Positions 1 through 7,542 of a stretch of DNA of 9,863 bases are shown here, one piece after another (position 1 is the first letter of the stretch; each line of letters begins with the position of its first letter). The stretch covers positions 1 through 9,863 of the forward strand of contig DIVM01000122.1 of the NCBI GenBank assembly GCA_002435835.1, given 5' to 3'. The notes beneath the pieces were generated by a model. The model had not been told where the DNA came from, did no database searches, and saw only the letters and a list, made by a program, of their open reading frames with translations. This stretch comes from Firmicutes bacterium UBA6132. Its GTDB lineage: Bacteria > Bacillota_A > Clostridia > Tissierellales > Sedimentibacteraceae. Both the position numbers and the translations under genes were made by a program.

Positions 1-718
1 TTACATTGAATTCTAAAACAAGATTTTTTAAAATATCAAAATTTCCTTTTATTTTTGCCCATGCACTATCAGGAATAGAATTAACTGCTTCACCTGATTT
101 TAAATCCATCAATTCAAATTCACCATCACAACTCTCATCGGCAAATGTTATACATAGTTCACAATTTCCTTTTTCTCTATTAATTATAGGAAACTCTCCA
201 TCAGGCGTAAAACCATAATTAGGAAGTGAATGATTTTCTTTTTCATATATTAATAAGTCATCCCAAGATATTTCTTCCCTTGTCCCTATTATTAGCTCAA
301 CATTTTTATAAATTGGCATATTTAATGATTTAACTGCTGCCATAGCATAGAGTGATGAAATAACCATACCTTTATTGTCTATTATTCCACGTCCAAATAT
401 TTTATCTTCAAAAATTTCCCCGAATGGTGAATGTGTCCATGCTGCTATGTCCCCTATTGGTACTACATCAATATGAGCAAGTATACCCAAAGTTTCTACA
501 CCTTTGCCGAAAAATACTACCCCTACTTCCCCATTTGCCCTGATTTCAGTTTTAAATCCCAAATTTTCAGCTATTTCCATAGTTTTATTTAAAGCTTTTT
601 GTACTTCTTCTCTATTATATGATTCAGAATTTATTTTTAGTAACTCCATTGTGTCATTTATCATTGACCCTTTGTTTTCAGCCAACCAATTACTAATTTT
701 ATACCTTAAATTATCCAT
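1..718 (-). CDS. M20-family dipeptidase, PepV-like (3' end outside the window)
   Basis: Zinc-dependent cytosolic dipeptidase of the M20 family, PepV/Xaa-His dipeptidase clade, which hydrolyses small peptides and releases amino acids. The first 239 codons are present, read from the minus strand; the C-terminal part lies beyond base 1. Visible metal and catalytic residues are H82 and D84 in AHIDVVP, bridging D114 in GRGIIDNKG, the E148-E149 pair in GTREEISW, and D173 in TPDGEFP. The GT-x-EE-x-SW and PDGEFP motifs are typical of PepV rather than of DapE or ArgE, and the residue spacing fits PepV well. The final metal His would be in the missing half. The start ATG at 718-716 has an AGAGGT ribosome site at about 723-728. 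The gene begins 10 bp after the amidohydrolase stop codon on the same strand, so the two are probably cotranscribed. Family assignment is firm; the exact substrate is inferred. Confidence 0.88.
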   Translation of the reverse strand, partial: MDNLRYKISNWLAENKGSMINDTMELLKINSESYNREEVQKALNKTMEIAENLGFKTEIRANGEVGVVFFGKGVETLGILAHIDVVPIGDIAAWTHSPFGEIFEDKIFGRGIIDNKGMVISSLYAMAAVKSLNMPIYKNVELIIGTREEISWDDLLIYEKENHSLPNYGFTPDGEFPIINREKGNCELCITFADESCDGEFELMDLKSGEAVNSIPDSAWAKIKGNFDILKNLVLEFNV

Positions 719-728
719 CTTGACCTCT

Positions 729-1910
729 TTACAAATTAATTTTTTGTCCATCTTTAAATACACTAAAAATTGAATCTCTCACACATTTAATATTTTTTAG
801 AGGATCACCATCTACAACTACTAAATTTGCTTTTTTGCCTTTTTCAATTGTCCCAAACTCATGATCTATCCTTGCTATTTCTGAGCTGTACTTAGTTGCT
901 TGTAAAAGTATATCAAGGGGTTTCATTCCAATTAAATCATGTCTTATTATAAACTCATTTCCATTATCACCGTGGAAACAATCAGGAACTCCCATGTCAG
1001 TACCAAATCCAAGTTTTAATCCTGCTTTATAACAATTTTTCATACTGTTTTCAATTACTTTTAGCATTTGTTCTATTTTTCTCCATTCACGGATATTATT
1101 TTTAGTTCTTTCATCCCATGTAAACAATCCTATAATGGTAGGAACTAAAAATGAATTTCCTTTCTTAAGCTCTTCGATTCCTTCTTCATCTACCATGGAG
1201 CCATGTTCAATTGTACGAACACCGCAGTTTATTGCCTGTTTAATTGCATTAGGTCCATGGGCATGTACCGAAACATAAGAATTTTTTAAATTAGCTATTT
1301 CTACCAATGCTTTTAATTCTTCATCTAAGCAAATAACAGCACCAGGCTCTCCACCTGGGTTCATAAATGCACCTGAACCCATTACTTTTATGTAGTCGGC
1401 TCCTGCTTTAAATTCTTCTCTTGCAACATGTATAGCATCATATCGTCCATTAAACTCAGAATATAAATCTTTAAAAAAATCATTGCCGATTTCCGTTGGT
1501 GTCAATACTTTTCCGCATGCAATTATATCAGGTCCTATTATTTTTTTAGAATTAATTGAGTCTCTTAAAGCAGTTACAACACCATTACTTGCTCCTGCAT
1601 CTCTAATGGTAGTAAAACCTGCTTTTAAAGTGGATTGTGCATAATAAAGAGCGTCATATGCTTGTTCTCCAACAGATTTAATATTGTCTTCAAGTACACT
1701 TCCTCCTGACAATCCAATATGAACATGTAGATCAATAAATCCTGGTAATACAGTTTTACCATTTAAGTCAACTACTTCTCCTTCATATTCAATAAGTTTT
1801 CCTGACTCATGTACTGATTTAATAATACAGCCATCAATTTCTATATCGCCTAAGTTATAATAAATATTTCCAGTTAATTCAGGTATCAGCTTGCAATTTT
1901 TTAGTAACAT
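729..1910 (-). CDS. Metal-dependent amidohydrolase, Xaa-Pro dipeptidase/imidazolonepropionase-like
   Basis: A complete 393-residue cytosolic hydrolase of the amidohydrolase superfamily. It has a small beta-sandwich formed by both termini around a TIM barrel. The binuclear-metal ligands are visible: H62 and H64 in FIDLHVH, the probable carboxylated K175 in DYIKVM, H216/H218 in VSVHAHG, H236 in IEHG, and D305 in FGTDMG. The closing segment with KKANLVVVDGDP is the usual C-terminal signature. Length is normal for the family. The Lys-bearing pattern resembles the bacterial Xaa-Pro/Xaa-Arg dipeptidase-like amidohydrolases, and the following PepV-like peptidase gene supports a role in peptide catabolism. 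Substrate remains inferred: related proteins act on prolyl or arginyl dipeptides, acyl amino acids or imidazolones. The ATG at 1910-1908 has a good AAGGAG site six bases upstream (1917-1922). Confidence 0.87.
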   Translation of the reverse strand: MLLKNCKLIPELTGNIYYNLGDIEIDGCIIKSVHESGKLIEYEGEVVDLNGKTVLPGFIDLHVHIGLSGGSVLEDNIKSVGEQAYDALYYAQSTLKAGFTTIRDAGASNGVVTALRDSINSKKIIGPDIIACGKVLTPTEIGNDFFKDLYSEFNGRYDAIHVAREEFKAGADYIKVMGSGAFMNPGGEPGAVICLDEELKALVEIANLKNSYVSVHAHGPNAIKQAINCGVRTIEHGSMVDEEGIEELKKGNSFLVPTIIGLFTWDERTKNNIREWRKIEQMLKVIENSMKNCYKAGLKLGFGTDMGVPDCFHGDNGNEFIIRHDLIGMKPLDILLQATKYSSEIARIDHEFGTIEKGKKANLVVVDGDPLKNIKCVRDSIFSVFKDGQKINL

Positions 1911-1916
1911 CTTTTA

Positions 1917-1922
1917 CTCCTT
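1917..1922 (-). promoter_or_regulatory. Ribosome binding site of the amidohydrolase
   Basis: Read on the minus strand this is AAGGAG, six bases before the ATG at 1910. It fixes the amidohydrolase start. Confidence 0.8.
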
Positions 1923-1987
1923 TTTCCTATTATTTTAAACTAACGTTATTGTATTATGTTGTCAAAATCTGTTTTAAATGTTCAATT

Positions 1988-2017
1988 ATTATGATGCCTC
2001 CTACATTTCATTTACAA
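1988..2017 (-). promoter_or_regulatory. Candidate sigma-A promoter for the amidohydrolase-dipeptidase operon
   Basis: On the minus strand a TTGTAA box (2012-2017) is followed after 18 bases by CATAAT (1988-1993), giving four and five matches to the sigma-A consensus boxes. It lies between the terminator of the ABC operon and the amidohydrolase start, where a promoter is needed because the upstream operon terminates. A perfect TTGACA further downstream (near 1960) has no good -10 at normal spacing, so this pair is preferred, but only moderately. Confidence 0.4.
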
Positions 2018-2050
2018 CACTTATAGAAGTATAACATAAGATTTTATCAT

Positions 2051-2076
2051 AAAAAGAAGCGCTGAATCAGCGCTTC
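2051..2076 (-). terminator. Intrinsic terminator of the ABC transporter operon
   Basis: A perfect 10-bp inverted repeat (GAAGCGCTGA and its complement, 2056-2076) is followed on the minus strand by five U residues (2055-2051). It begins 19 bp after the permease stop codon. The U tract is only on the minus-strand exit side, so it serves the ABC operon and separates it from the amidohydrolase operon. Confidence 0.88.
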
Positions 2077-2094
2077 AAAATTATATTAATTTTA

Positions 2095-5000
2095 TCAGTC
2101 TATAGCTTTCATAGACTCAACCATTTCTATTTTTCTTAGTTTTCTGTACATGATCAAATTTACAAGCATTGCAAATATCAGTGTTATTATAACTGAATAT
2201 ATATAACTTTTAAATGAAATACTTCTTCCCATCATGAGGTTTACAGCTTCTACAGTTTGAATTACAAATGTGTGAAGCCATGTTCCTAAAGGCAAACCTA
2301 CTATTGTTCCTATTACACTCAAAATTGTAGTTTCTCTGAAAACATAGGACGCTACTTCTTCATTGTGATAACCAAGAACTTTTAGTGTCGAAAGTTCCTT
2401 TCGTCTTTCGTTTATATTTATGTTTGTCAAATTGTATAGAACAATTACAGCCAAAGTTCCTGAGGCTAAAATTATTACAACTACAATATATTCAATATTT
2501 GAAAGAAGACTATCAAAAGATTTTTTTATTTGAGTTACAGGTTCTACGTTCATAACAGAATCACTTGTCAAAAGTTCGCTTATATATTCTTCTTGGCTTT
2601 TTTCTTCCGTTGTATTTACAAGCAAAGTATTGTACTCTATATCCTTTTTATAAAATTCTGCATAATCATTTTTATTAATATAAATATAACAACCAACATA
2701 ATTTTCAGTTGTATTTGTTAAAACAAATTCAGCAGTTTTGCTATCACTATTTTCAAGTGTAAAGATATCTCCTACTTTTAATCCCATTATTTCTGCAAGT
2801 TTCTCTGTCATTATAACTGATGAATCATTAAACTCAATTTCGTTTTCAGATGATCTATCCCTTAAATTTATTACTTTTGCTAATTCATTTGAATGTTCAG
2901 CAACTTTTATTGTTGTTGATATTTTTTCGTTTTTATTATATACGTAACCATTTTCAGTATATATTTTTGCATAATCTTCAACTTTATTTTTATCATTTAA
3001 AAATTCATTTAATATTGAATCATATTCTTCAACATCTTCAAGCCCAACATTTAAATCATATTTATACAACTCTATAAATTGAGTATTTGCAATGCTTCCT
3101 ATTGAATCAAGAAGACCAAATCCTGTGAGCATTAAAGCTGTACAACCTCCGATTCCTACCACTGTCATAATTAAATGCTTTTTATATCTCATGATATTTC
3201 TTGCTGTTGACTTATAAGAAAATTTCATTCTTGACCATATAAAATCTATGCGTTCAAGAAAAATTCTTTTTCCTGCTTTTGGTGCTTTAGGAAGCATTAG
3301 AGTCGCAGGCTTTTCTTTAAGTGAACTGCTGCAAACATTATAAGTAACTGCTACAGTTAACAATATTATTATGAAAGCTTCTGGAAGTGCATAACGCCAT
3401 AACATTTGGTTTGTTAAGTTTGGTAGATGATACATACTTCTATATGCATTCCAAATAACGCTTGGCAACAATCTAAATCCTATTAAAATTCCTGCTACAC
3501 ATCCTAAAGTACTGGCAAGTCCACTGTAAATAATATATTTTGATATAATAGTTGATTTTCTATAACCTAACGCTTTTAATGTTCCAATTTGAGTACGTTC
3601 TTCTTCAACCATTCGAGTCATAGTAGTTAATGTTACTAAAGCTGCTATAAGAAAAAAGAATACTGGAAAAACTTTTGCTACATCACTTACTTTTCCTGCA
3701 TTTGCAGAAAAGCTTGCATAACTTACATTTGAATTTCTGTCAAGCACATACCATTCTGGAGTTTGTAAATTATTTATTTCTTTTTCCGCATCAAATAATT
3801 CAACTGATGCATCTGCTAATTTTATTTCAGCTTCTTTTTTAGCATCAAGATATTTAATTTCATTGTCTTTAATTTCAGTTATACCCTTATTATAGTCCTT
3901 TTGCCCATTAGCTAAATCTATTTCACCATCTTTTATTTTAATTTCTGCTATAGCTATTTCATCTTTTAAGGTTTTTTCAGCATCTGCTAACTCAATTAAT
4001 CCATCGTTATATTCTGCCCAGCCTTCATCAAGTTCTTTTCTTGCATCTTCAGCTTCTAAAAGTCCATCTTTTAATTCTAAGCTGGCTTCTTGTAGTTCTA
4101 AACGCCCATCCTCAAGTTCTACCCAAGCATCCTTTAATTTAATACGATTTTCTTCTATTTCTTCTTTTGCTTTTTCTAATTCTCTTTCAGCTTCTTTTAT
4201 TTGTTCTTTAGCATCATTTAGTTTATCGCGACCTTCATAGTATTTTTCCCAACCATTTGTTATTTGCACTGAAGATTCTACAAGTTTTTCTTCACCTTGC
4301 TTTAATGCATTATAGCTATAAAGAAGGGATTCTGAGTTTTGAGGCAATCCCTGCAAATTACCTTGTAAGGCATTAATATTGCTTTGTAAAATCTGTTGCT
4401 GTTCTTTCAAAGTATTAAGCTGTGATTGATAATTTTCTAAAGATTGTCCTTCTTCTAAAACAATTGAACCATTATTAATATTTTCAATAAGAAGTTCTAA
4501 ATTTGCAATGCTATTTTGTAGATCTATATTTTGATTTTGTAAAATAGAAATTTGCTGAGATACAGCATCTCTCATATTTGTTAATACTAAAGTTACAGCA
4601 GCTTTAACCATGCCTGTTTCATCATTTTGAAGTGAATTAAAGAAGTCTTCCCTTGAAGCAAAAGTTAGGCCGCTTGGATTTAATATATTAATTATTTGAT
4701 CTATAAGTGCATTAAATTGCTCTGTTTGATTATTTAATTCTCTTACTCCTGCTTCATATTGATTTTCTGCATCTATAAGCATGCTTTTTGCATTAGAAAG
4801 CTTCTTGCTACCTTCTTTGATTTTCTCTTTTCCTTCTTCAATCTCTTTTATTCCATCTAAATACTCTTGTTCTCCTCGATTAAATTCTGCTTGAGCTTCT
4901 GATAATTCCTTTTCAGAGTCAAGAAATTTCATCAATCCATCCGTATATTCTATTTGGCCATTTTCAAGGTCAACTATTCCTTCAGCATATTTTAACTCAC

Positions 5001-6054
5001 CGTCATCAAGCTCTATTTTAGCTTCACTTATTTTTTCATATCCATCATTTATTTTTGTTATTGCATCATCTGTTTCTTTTTTTAATGTTTCTCTTGCATC
5101 TTGCAATTTTATTTTACCATCTTTAATTTCTAAAGACGCATCAATTAATTTTCTTTTTCCATCTGCTATTTTTATTGCAGCATCAGAAAGTTCTGTTTCA
5201 GCTTCTTCTTTTGAATCTTCGTATTCTTTTTTTCCTTCGTTTAATTCTTTGTATGCTTCATTTTTTATATCTGAAATTCTGATTAAAGATTGCTCTATTC
5301 CAATAGTTTTTAGCTTTTCAACATAATTTTCTACATAATTTTCATATTCATCAGTAAATGCCATATATTTTTCTGAATCATTAATTTTTATAAAAAAGTC
5401 CGTGTACACGCTCATAGAAAAACATGATTCATCAACATAAACAAGTGCATTTGCTGTTCCATTTCCTATGCTTGATCTTTCACTTTCAACTGAAAAATAA
5501 AATGGATTTTCAACAATTCCTACCACTGTATATTCTAAAACATTATATGTATCAACTATATTTTCATAGTCTTCATTTTCTTTTGAAATAGTAAGTTTGC
5601 TGCCTATTTCTATTTCTGAAATAGTGCCCCAACTTTTTTCTACTACGCATTCTTTTTCATTTAAAGGCATTCTTCCTGATATAATTTGTAAATTATTTAT
5701 TAGATTATTTCCATTTTTCAAAATAGGAAGACCGAATATTTTAGCAGTTAAAACTTCATTATTTACATTAAGCAAAGAATCTATGACATAAGCTGGCATT
5801 ATTTCTTTTACGCCTCTTAGGTTAGATACCGCATCTATATCCTTCTTAGTTAGTCCTTTAGTTGCTTTAATAAATATATCTGCTGTATTGTTTTCATCAT
5901 AATATATGTCAGCAGTTGCTCTCATATCTGGCGTAGAAACTAAAAGGCCTGATAAAAAACCAATACTTAAAGCAACTATAGAAAATATTGCTGCAAACCG
6001 TCCGAAACTCGATTTTATTTCATCAAAAATAATTTTTAAAAATGTTTTTTTCAC
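2095..6054 (-). CDS. Large FtsX/MacB-type ABC transporter permease with central coiled-coil hairpin
   Basis: Membrane subunit of an ABC exporter/mechanotransmission-type transporter, paired with the ATPase just upstream. From the GTG at 6054 it has 1319 residues, far longer than ordinary FtsX permeases of about 400-800. Order: an N-terminal transmembrane helix (about residues 20-42), an extracytoplasmic MacB-like domain (to ~260), a long helical region (~265-765) rich in Glu, Lys and DG/EG dipeptides at heptad spacing, then three membrane helices of an FtsX domain (~796-910), another membrane helix (~960-983), a second external domain, and a final FtsX triplet (~1187-1305). Both FtsX domains carry the TLKxLGY coupling motif. 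An upstream in-frame TTG at 6075 is possible but lacks a ribosome site. Starting at GTG gives the N-terminus MKKTFLKIIFDEI, matching the usual beginning of this permease group. The GTG lies one base after the ATPase TAG stop, implying translational coupling. The exported substrate or target is unknown. Confidence 0.88.
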   Translation of the reverse strand: MKKTFLKIIFDEIKSSFGRFAAIFSIVALSIGFLSGLLVSTPDMRATADIYYDENNTADIFIKATKGLTKKDIDAVSNLRGVKEIMPAYVIDSLLNVNNEVLTAKIFGLPILKNGNNLINNLQIISGRMPLNEKECVVEKSWGTISEIEIGSKLTISKENEDYENIVDTYNVLEYTVVGIVENPFYFSVESERSSIGNGTANALVYVDESCFSMSVYTDFFIKINDSEKYMAFTDEYENYVENYVEKLKTIGIEQSLIRISDIKNEAYKELNEGKKEYEDSKEEAETELSDAAIKIADGKRKLIDASLEIKDGKIKLQDARETLKKETDDAITKINDGYEKISEAKIELDDGELKYAEGIVDLENGQIEYTDGLMKFLDSEKELSEAQAEFNRGEQEYLDGIKEIEEGKEKIKEGSKKLSNAKSMLIDAENQYEAGVRELNNQTEQFNALIDQIINILNPSGLTFASREDFFNSLQNDETGMVKAAVTLVLTNMRDAVSQQISILQNQNIDLQNSIANLELLIENINNGSIVLEEGQSLENYQSQLNTLKEQQQILQSNINALQGNLQGLPQNSESLLYSYNALKQGEEKLVESSVQITNGWEKYYEGRDKLNDAKEQIKEAERELEKAKEEIEENRIKLKDAWVELEDGRLELQEASLELKDGLLEAEDARKELDEGWAEYNDGLIELADAEKTLKDEIAIAEIKIKDGEIDLANGQKDYNKGITEIKDNEIKYLDAKKEAEIKLADASVELFDAEKEINNLQTPEWYVLDRNSNVSYASFSANAGKVSDVAKVFPVFFFLIAALVTLTTMTRMVEEERTQIGTLKALGYRKSTIISKYIIYSGLASTLGCVAGILIGFRLLPSVIWNAYRSMYHLPNLTNQMLWRYALPEAFIIILLTVAVTYNVCSSSLKEKPATLMLPKAPKAGKRIFLERIDFIWSRMKFSYKSTARNIMRYKKHLIMTVVGIGGCTALMLTGFGLLDSIGSIANTQFIELYKYDLNVGLEDVEEYDSILNEFLNDKNKVEDYAKIYTENGYVYNKNEKISTTIKVAEHSNELAKVINLRDRSSENEIEFNDSSVIMTEKLAEIMGLKVGDIFTLENSDSKTAEFVLTNTTENYVGCYIYINKNDYAEFYKKDIEYNTLLVNTTEEKSQEEYISELLTSDSVMNVEPVTQIKKSFDSLLSNIEYIVVVIILASGTLAVIVLYNLTNININERRKELSTLKVLGYHNEEVASYVFRETTILSVIGTIVGLPLGTWLHTFVIQTVEAVNLMMGRSISFKSYIYSVIITLIFAMLVNLIMYRKLRKIEMVESMKAID

Positions 6055-6055
6055 T

Positions 6056-6760
6056 CTACCACTCAATCCTTTCAACAGGTAATGGATTAGCGTTTTGCTC
6101 TATTTTTTGAATGGTCCCATTTTTTACATGTATTACTCTGTCAGCCATTTGAGTTAATGCTAAATTATGTGTAACTATAATAACTGTTTTTCCAAAATTA
6201 CGACATGTGTCCTGCAAAAGCTTTAAAATATTTTTACCAGTGTTATAATCAAGAGCTCCTGTTGGCTCATCACAAAGTAAAATCTTTGGGTTTTTGGCTA
6301 ATGCTCTTGCTATAGAAACACGTTGCTGCTCTCCTCCTGATAGCTGTGCAGGAAAATTTTGTGTTCGGTTAGATAATCCAACCTGTTCAAGTGCTAATCT
6401 TGGGTCCATTGGATTTTTACATATTTCAGATGCAAGCTCCACATTTTCAACAGCTGTTAAATTCTGCATTAAATTATAAAATTGAAAAACAAAGCCAACA
6501 TCATATCTCCTAAAATCTGTTAGCTGCCTTTCATTTAAGCTACTAACTATACAGTCATCTAATTTAATGATTCCACTATCACATGAATCCATTCCACCAA
6601 GCATATTTAATATTGTAGTTTTACCAGCTCCACTTGGGCCTACAATTACACAAAATTCACCTTTATTAATAGAAAAATTAACATTATCAGAAGCTGCAAT
6701 TTTCATACCGCCCATATTATAATATTTACATACGTTTTCAAACAAAACAAAATGATTCAA
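6056..6760 (-). CDS. ABC transporter ATP-binding protein, MacB/LolD type
   Basis: Cytosolic ATPase of 234 residues that powers the adjacent FtsX-like permease. All nucleotide-binding motifs are intact: an aromatic A-loop (Y13/Y14), Walker [10 protein letters not shown] at 41-49, Q-loop Q93 in FVFQFYNL, signature LSGGEQQR at 140-147, Walker B ILLCDEP at 160-166, D-loop GALD and H-loop H198 in VTHN. The CDEPTGALD sequence is characteristic of the MacB/LolD/SalX group, whose partners are FtsX-like permeases. The start is TTG at 6760-6758, supported by an AGGAGA site seven bases upstream and by the lack of an internal Met before residue 17. It is the first gene of a two-gene operon, with the permease following almost without a gap. 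Such pairs often act in peptide or antibiotic export or in envelope remodelling, which cannot be decided here. Confidence 0.92.
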   Translation of the reverse strand: MNHFVLFENVCKYYNMGGMKIAASDNVNFSINKGEFCVIVGPSGAGKTTILNMLGGMDSCDSGIIKLDDCIVSSLNERQLTDFRRYDVGFVFQFYNLMQNLTAVENVELASEICKNPMDPRLALEQVGLSNRTQNFPAQLSGGEQQRVSIARALAKNPKILLCDEPTGALDYNTGKNILKLLQDTCRNFGKTVIIVTHNLALTQMADRVIHVKNGTIQKIEQNANPLPVERIEW

Positions 6761-6767
6761 AATTTAT

Positions 6768-6773
6768 TCTCCT
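6768..6773 (-). promoter_or_regulatory. Ribosome binding site that supports the TTG start of the ATPase
   Basis: AGGAGA on the minus strand lies seven bases before the TTG at 6760. No ATG is available at a proper distance, so this site is the main evidence for the TTG start. Confidence 0.78.
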
Positions 6774-6806
6774 AAACATATTTTATGTAAAAAATCTATA
6801 CTTAAT

Positions 6807-6836
6807 ATTATATATCATAATAAACACTAAAGTAAA
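6807..6836 (-). promoter_or_regulatory. Candidate sigma-A promoter for the ABC operon
   Basis: On the minus strand TTTACT (6831-6836) is followed by an 18-base spacer and a perfect TATAAT (6807-6812). Transcription would start near 6800, about 40 bases before the ATPase TTG. The -35 box has four of six consensus matches. The site lies in the 199-bp gap between divergent genes. No obvious operator or two-component-type direct repeat was seen. Confidence 0.5.
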
Positions 6837-6942
6837 TTTAATAATAATTAATTTCATGGTAATTTATTCTTAAATTTCAATACAAAATAAGTATATTATT
6901 TTCAACAAAGCAAATAATGTAATTAAAATATTTTATATAAAA

Positions 6943-6950
6943 AGAGGTGA
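6943..6950 (+). promoter_or_regulatory. Ribosome binding site of the 41-aa protein gene
   Basis: AGAGGTGA lies nine bases before the ATG at 6960. It is the best evidence that this short open frame is translated. Confidence 0.7.
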
Positions 6951-6959
6951 AAAAATAAA

Positions 6960-7085
6960 ATGGCAAAAGATAAAAATGAAAAAAACGGAAGAGGCAAAGC
7001 TCACAACGCAAATAAAGCTAAAAACAATAATAACAAATTAGAAAACAAAAAAGACAATAATAAAGATAATAATAATGATAAATAA
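6960..7085 (+). CDS. Small Lys/Asn-rich hydrophilic protein, 41 aa, candidate spore protein
   Basis: A 41-codon open frame starting MAKDKNEKNGRGKAHN. It contains about 14 Asn and 11 Lys, a single aliphatic Leu, no aromatic residues and no Cys. It is therefore highly basic, soluble and almost certainly disordered, with no signal peptide or membrane segment. It has its own AGAGGTGA ribosome site and is followed 27 bases after the stop by a strong hairpin terminator, so it looks like a real monocistronic gene. The next gene in the same direction encodes an alpha/beta-type SASP, and several minor small acid-soluble spore proteins have similar size and Lys/Asn/Gly composition. A spore-core role is inferred from context and composition only; I do not recognise a specific family. 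Confidence 0.65.
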   Translation: MAKDKNEKNGRGKAHNANKAKNNNNKLENKKDNNKDNNNDK

Positions 7086-7111
7086 ATTTATCTCAGCTTA
7101 ATGGCAAAATA

Positions 7112-7141
7112 TTAAAAAATCCTCTACTGAGGATTTTTTAA
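7112..7141 (+). terminator. Intrinsic terminator after the 41-aa gene
   Basis: The arms TTAAAAAATCCTC and GAGGATTTTTTAA flank a four-base TACT loop. The downstream arm itself provides the U run. It separates the 41-aa gene from the SASP gene, which therefore needs its own promoter. Confidence 0.82.
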
Positions 7142-7225
7142 TTGTACTTTTATAACTTTTCATACAAATTATAACAGTTTAAATAATGCATTTATTCAAA
7201 TAATAACTATAAATACATTTTGAAG

Positions 7226-7232
7226 TTGGAGG
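7226..7232 (+). promoter_or_regulatory. Ribosome binding site of the SASP gene
   Basis: TTGGAGG lies seven bases before the ATG at 7240, a near-ideal clostridial Shine-Dalgarno site. In the 98 bp between the preceding terminator and this gene I could not find a convincing forespore sigma-G promoter by eye. Confidence 0.8.
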
Positions 7233-7239
7233 TAATTTA

Positions 7240-7473
7240 ATGGACAGAAAAAATATGGTAGCTCCTGAAGCAAGAATAGCTTTAAATCAAATGAAAGCTG
7301 AAGTTGCAAGAGAATTGGATATTGCTAACCCTACTGTTACAGACAGAGCAAATATGACATCAAGACAAAATGGATATATAGGCGGATTTATGTCTACAAA
7401 AAGAGCTGTAGAATTAAGTGAACAAGTTGCAAATCAAGCAAAAGCGTTTAGACATGATAATTCTATAAAATAA
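7240..7473 (+). CDS. Alpha/beta-type small acid-soluble spore protein (SASP)
   Basis: A 77-residue DNA-binding protein of the dormant spore core. Proteins of this family coat spore DNA, shift it toward an A-like form and protect it from UV and chemical damage. They are degraded by the GPR protease at germination to supply amino acids. Both family signatures are visible. The first is ALNQMKAEVARELDI at residues 14-28, containing the probable GPR cleavage site between E21 and V22. The second is the glycine-rich motif SRQNGYIGGFMSTKR at 41-55. Length is slightly above the usual 60-72 because of a few extra residues between the two helices (about 29-38) and a short C-terminal extension. It has its own ribosome site and terminator. 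Expression in the forespore under sigma-G is expected from the family. Its presence shows that the organism forms endospores or descends from one that did. Confidence 0.95.
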   Translation: MDRKNMVAPEARIALNQMKAEVARELDIANPTVTDRANMTSRQNGYIGGFMSTKRAVELSEQVANQAKAFRHDNSIK

Positions 7474-7484
7474 TAATAAAATAA

Positions 7485-7517
7485 CCCTAAATTGAATTTT
7501 TTCAATTTAGGGGTTTT
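7485..7517. terminator. Bidirectional terminator between the SASP and NlpC/P60 genes
   Basis: A perfect 12-bp stem (CCCTAAATTGAA, 7485-7496, with its complement, 7501-7512) closes a TTTT loop. On the plus strand it is followed by GTTTT, ending the SASP transcript. On the minus strand it is followed by a T-rich stretch and lies just after the NlpC/P60 stop. It can serve both convergent genes. Confidence 0.88.
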
Positions 7518-7542
7518 AATTTCTTAATTAGTTTTAGTTTTT

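Noticed and set aside
1930..1965. A perfect TTGACA on the minus strand upstream of the amidohydrolase
   Set aside because: No -10-like hexamer occurs 16-18 bases downstream; the nearest A/T-rich match is about 22 bases away.
2530..3077. Several open frames on the plus strand within the ABC permease gene
   Set aside because: They overlap a well-supported minus-strand gene, lack ribosome sites and have low-complexity hydrophobic translations typical of antisense to AT-rich genes.
7142..7226. A sigma-G promoter before the SASP gene
   Set aside because: CATACAA- and GCATT-like strings exist but not at the 17-18-base spacing needed, so no site was assigned.
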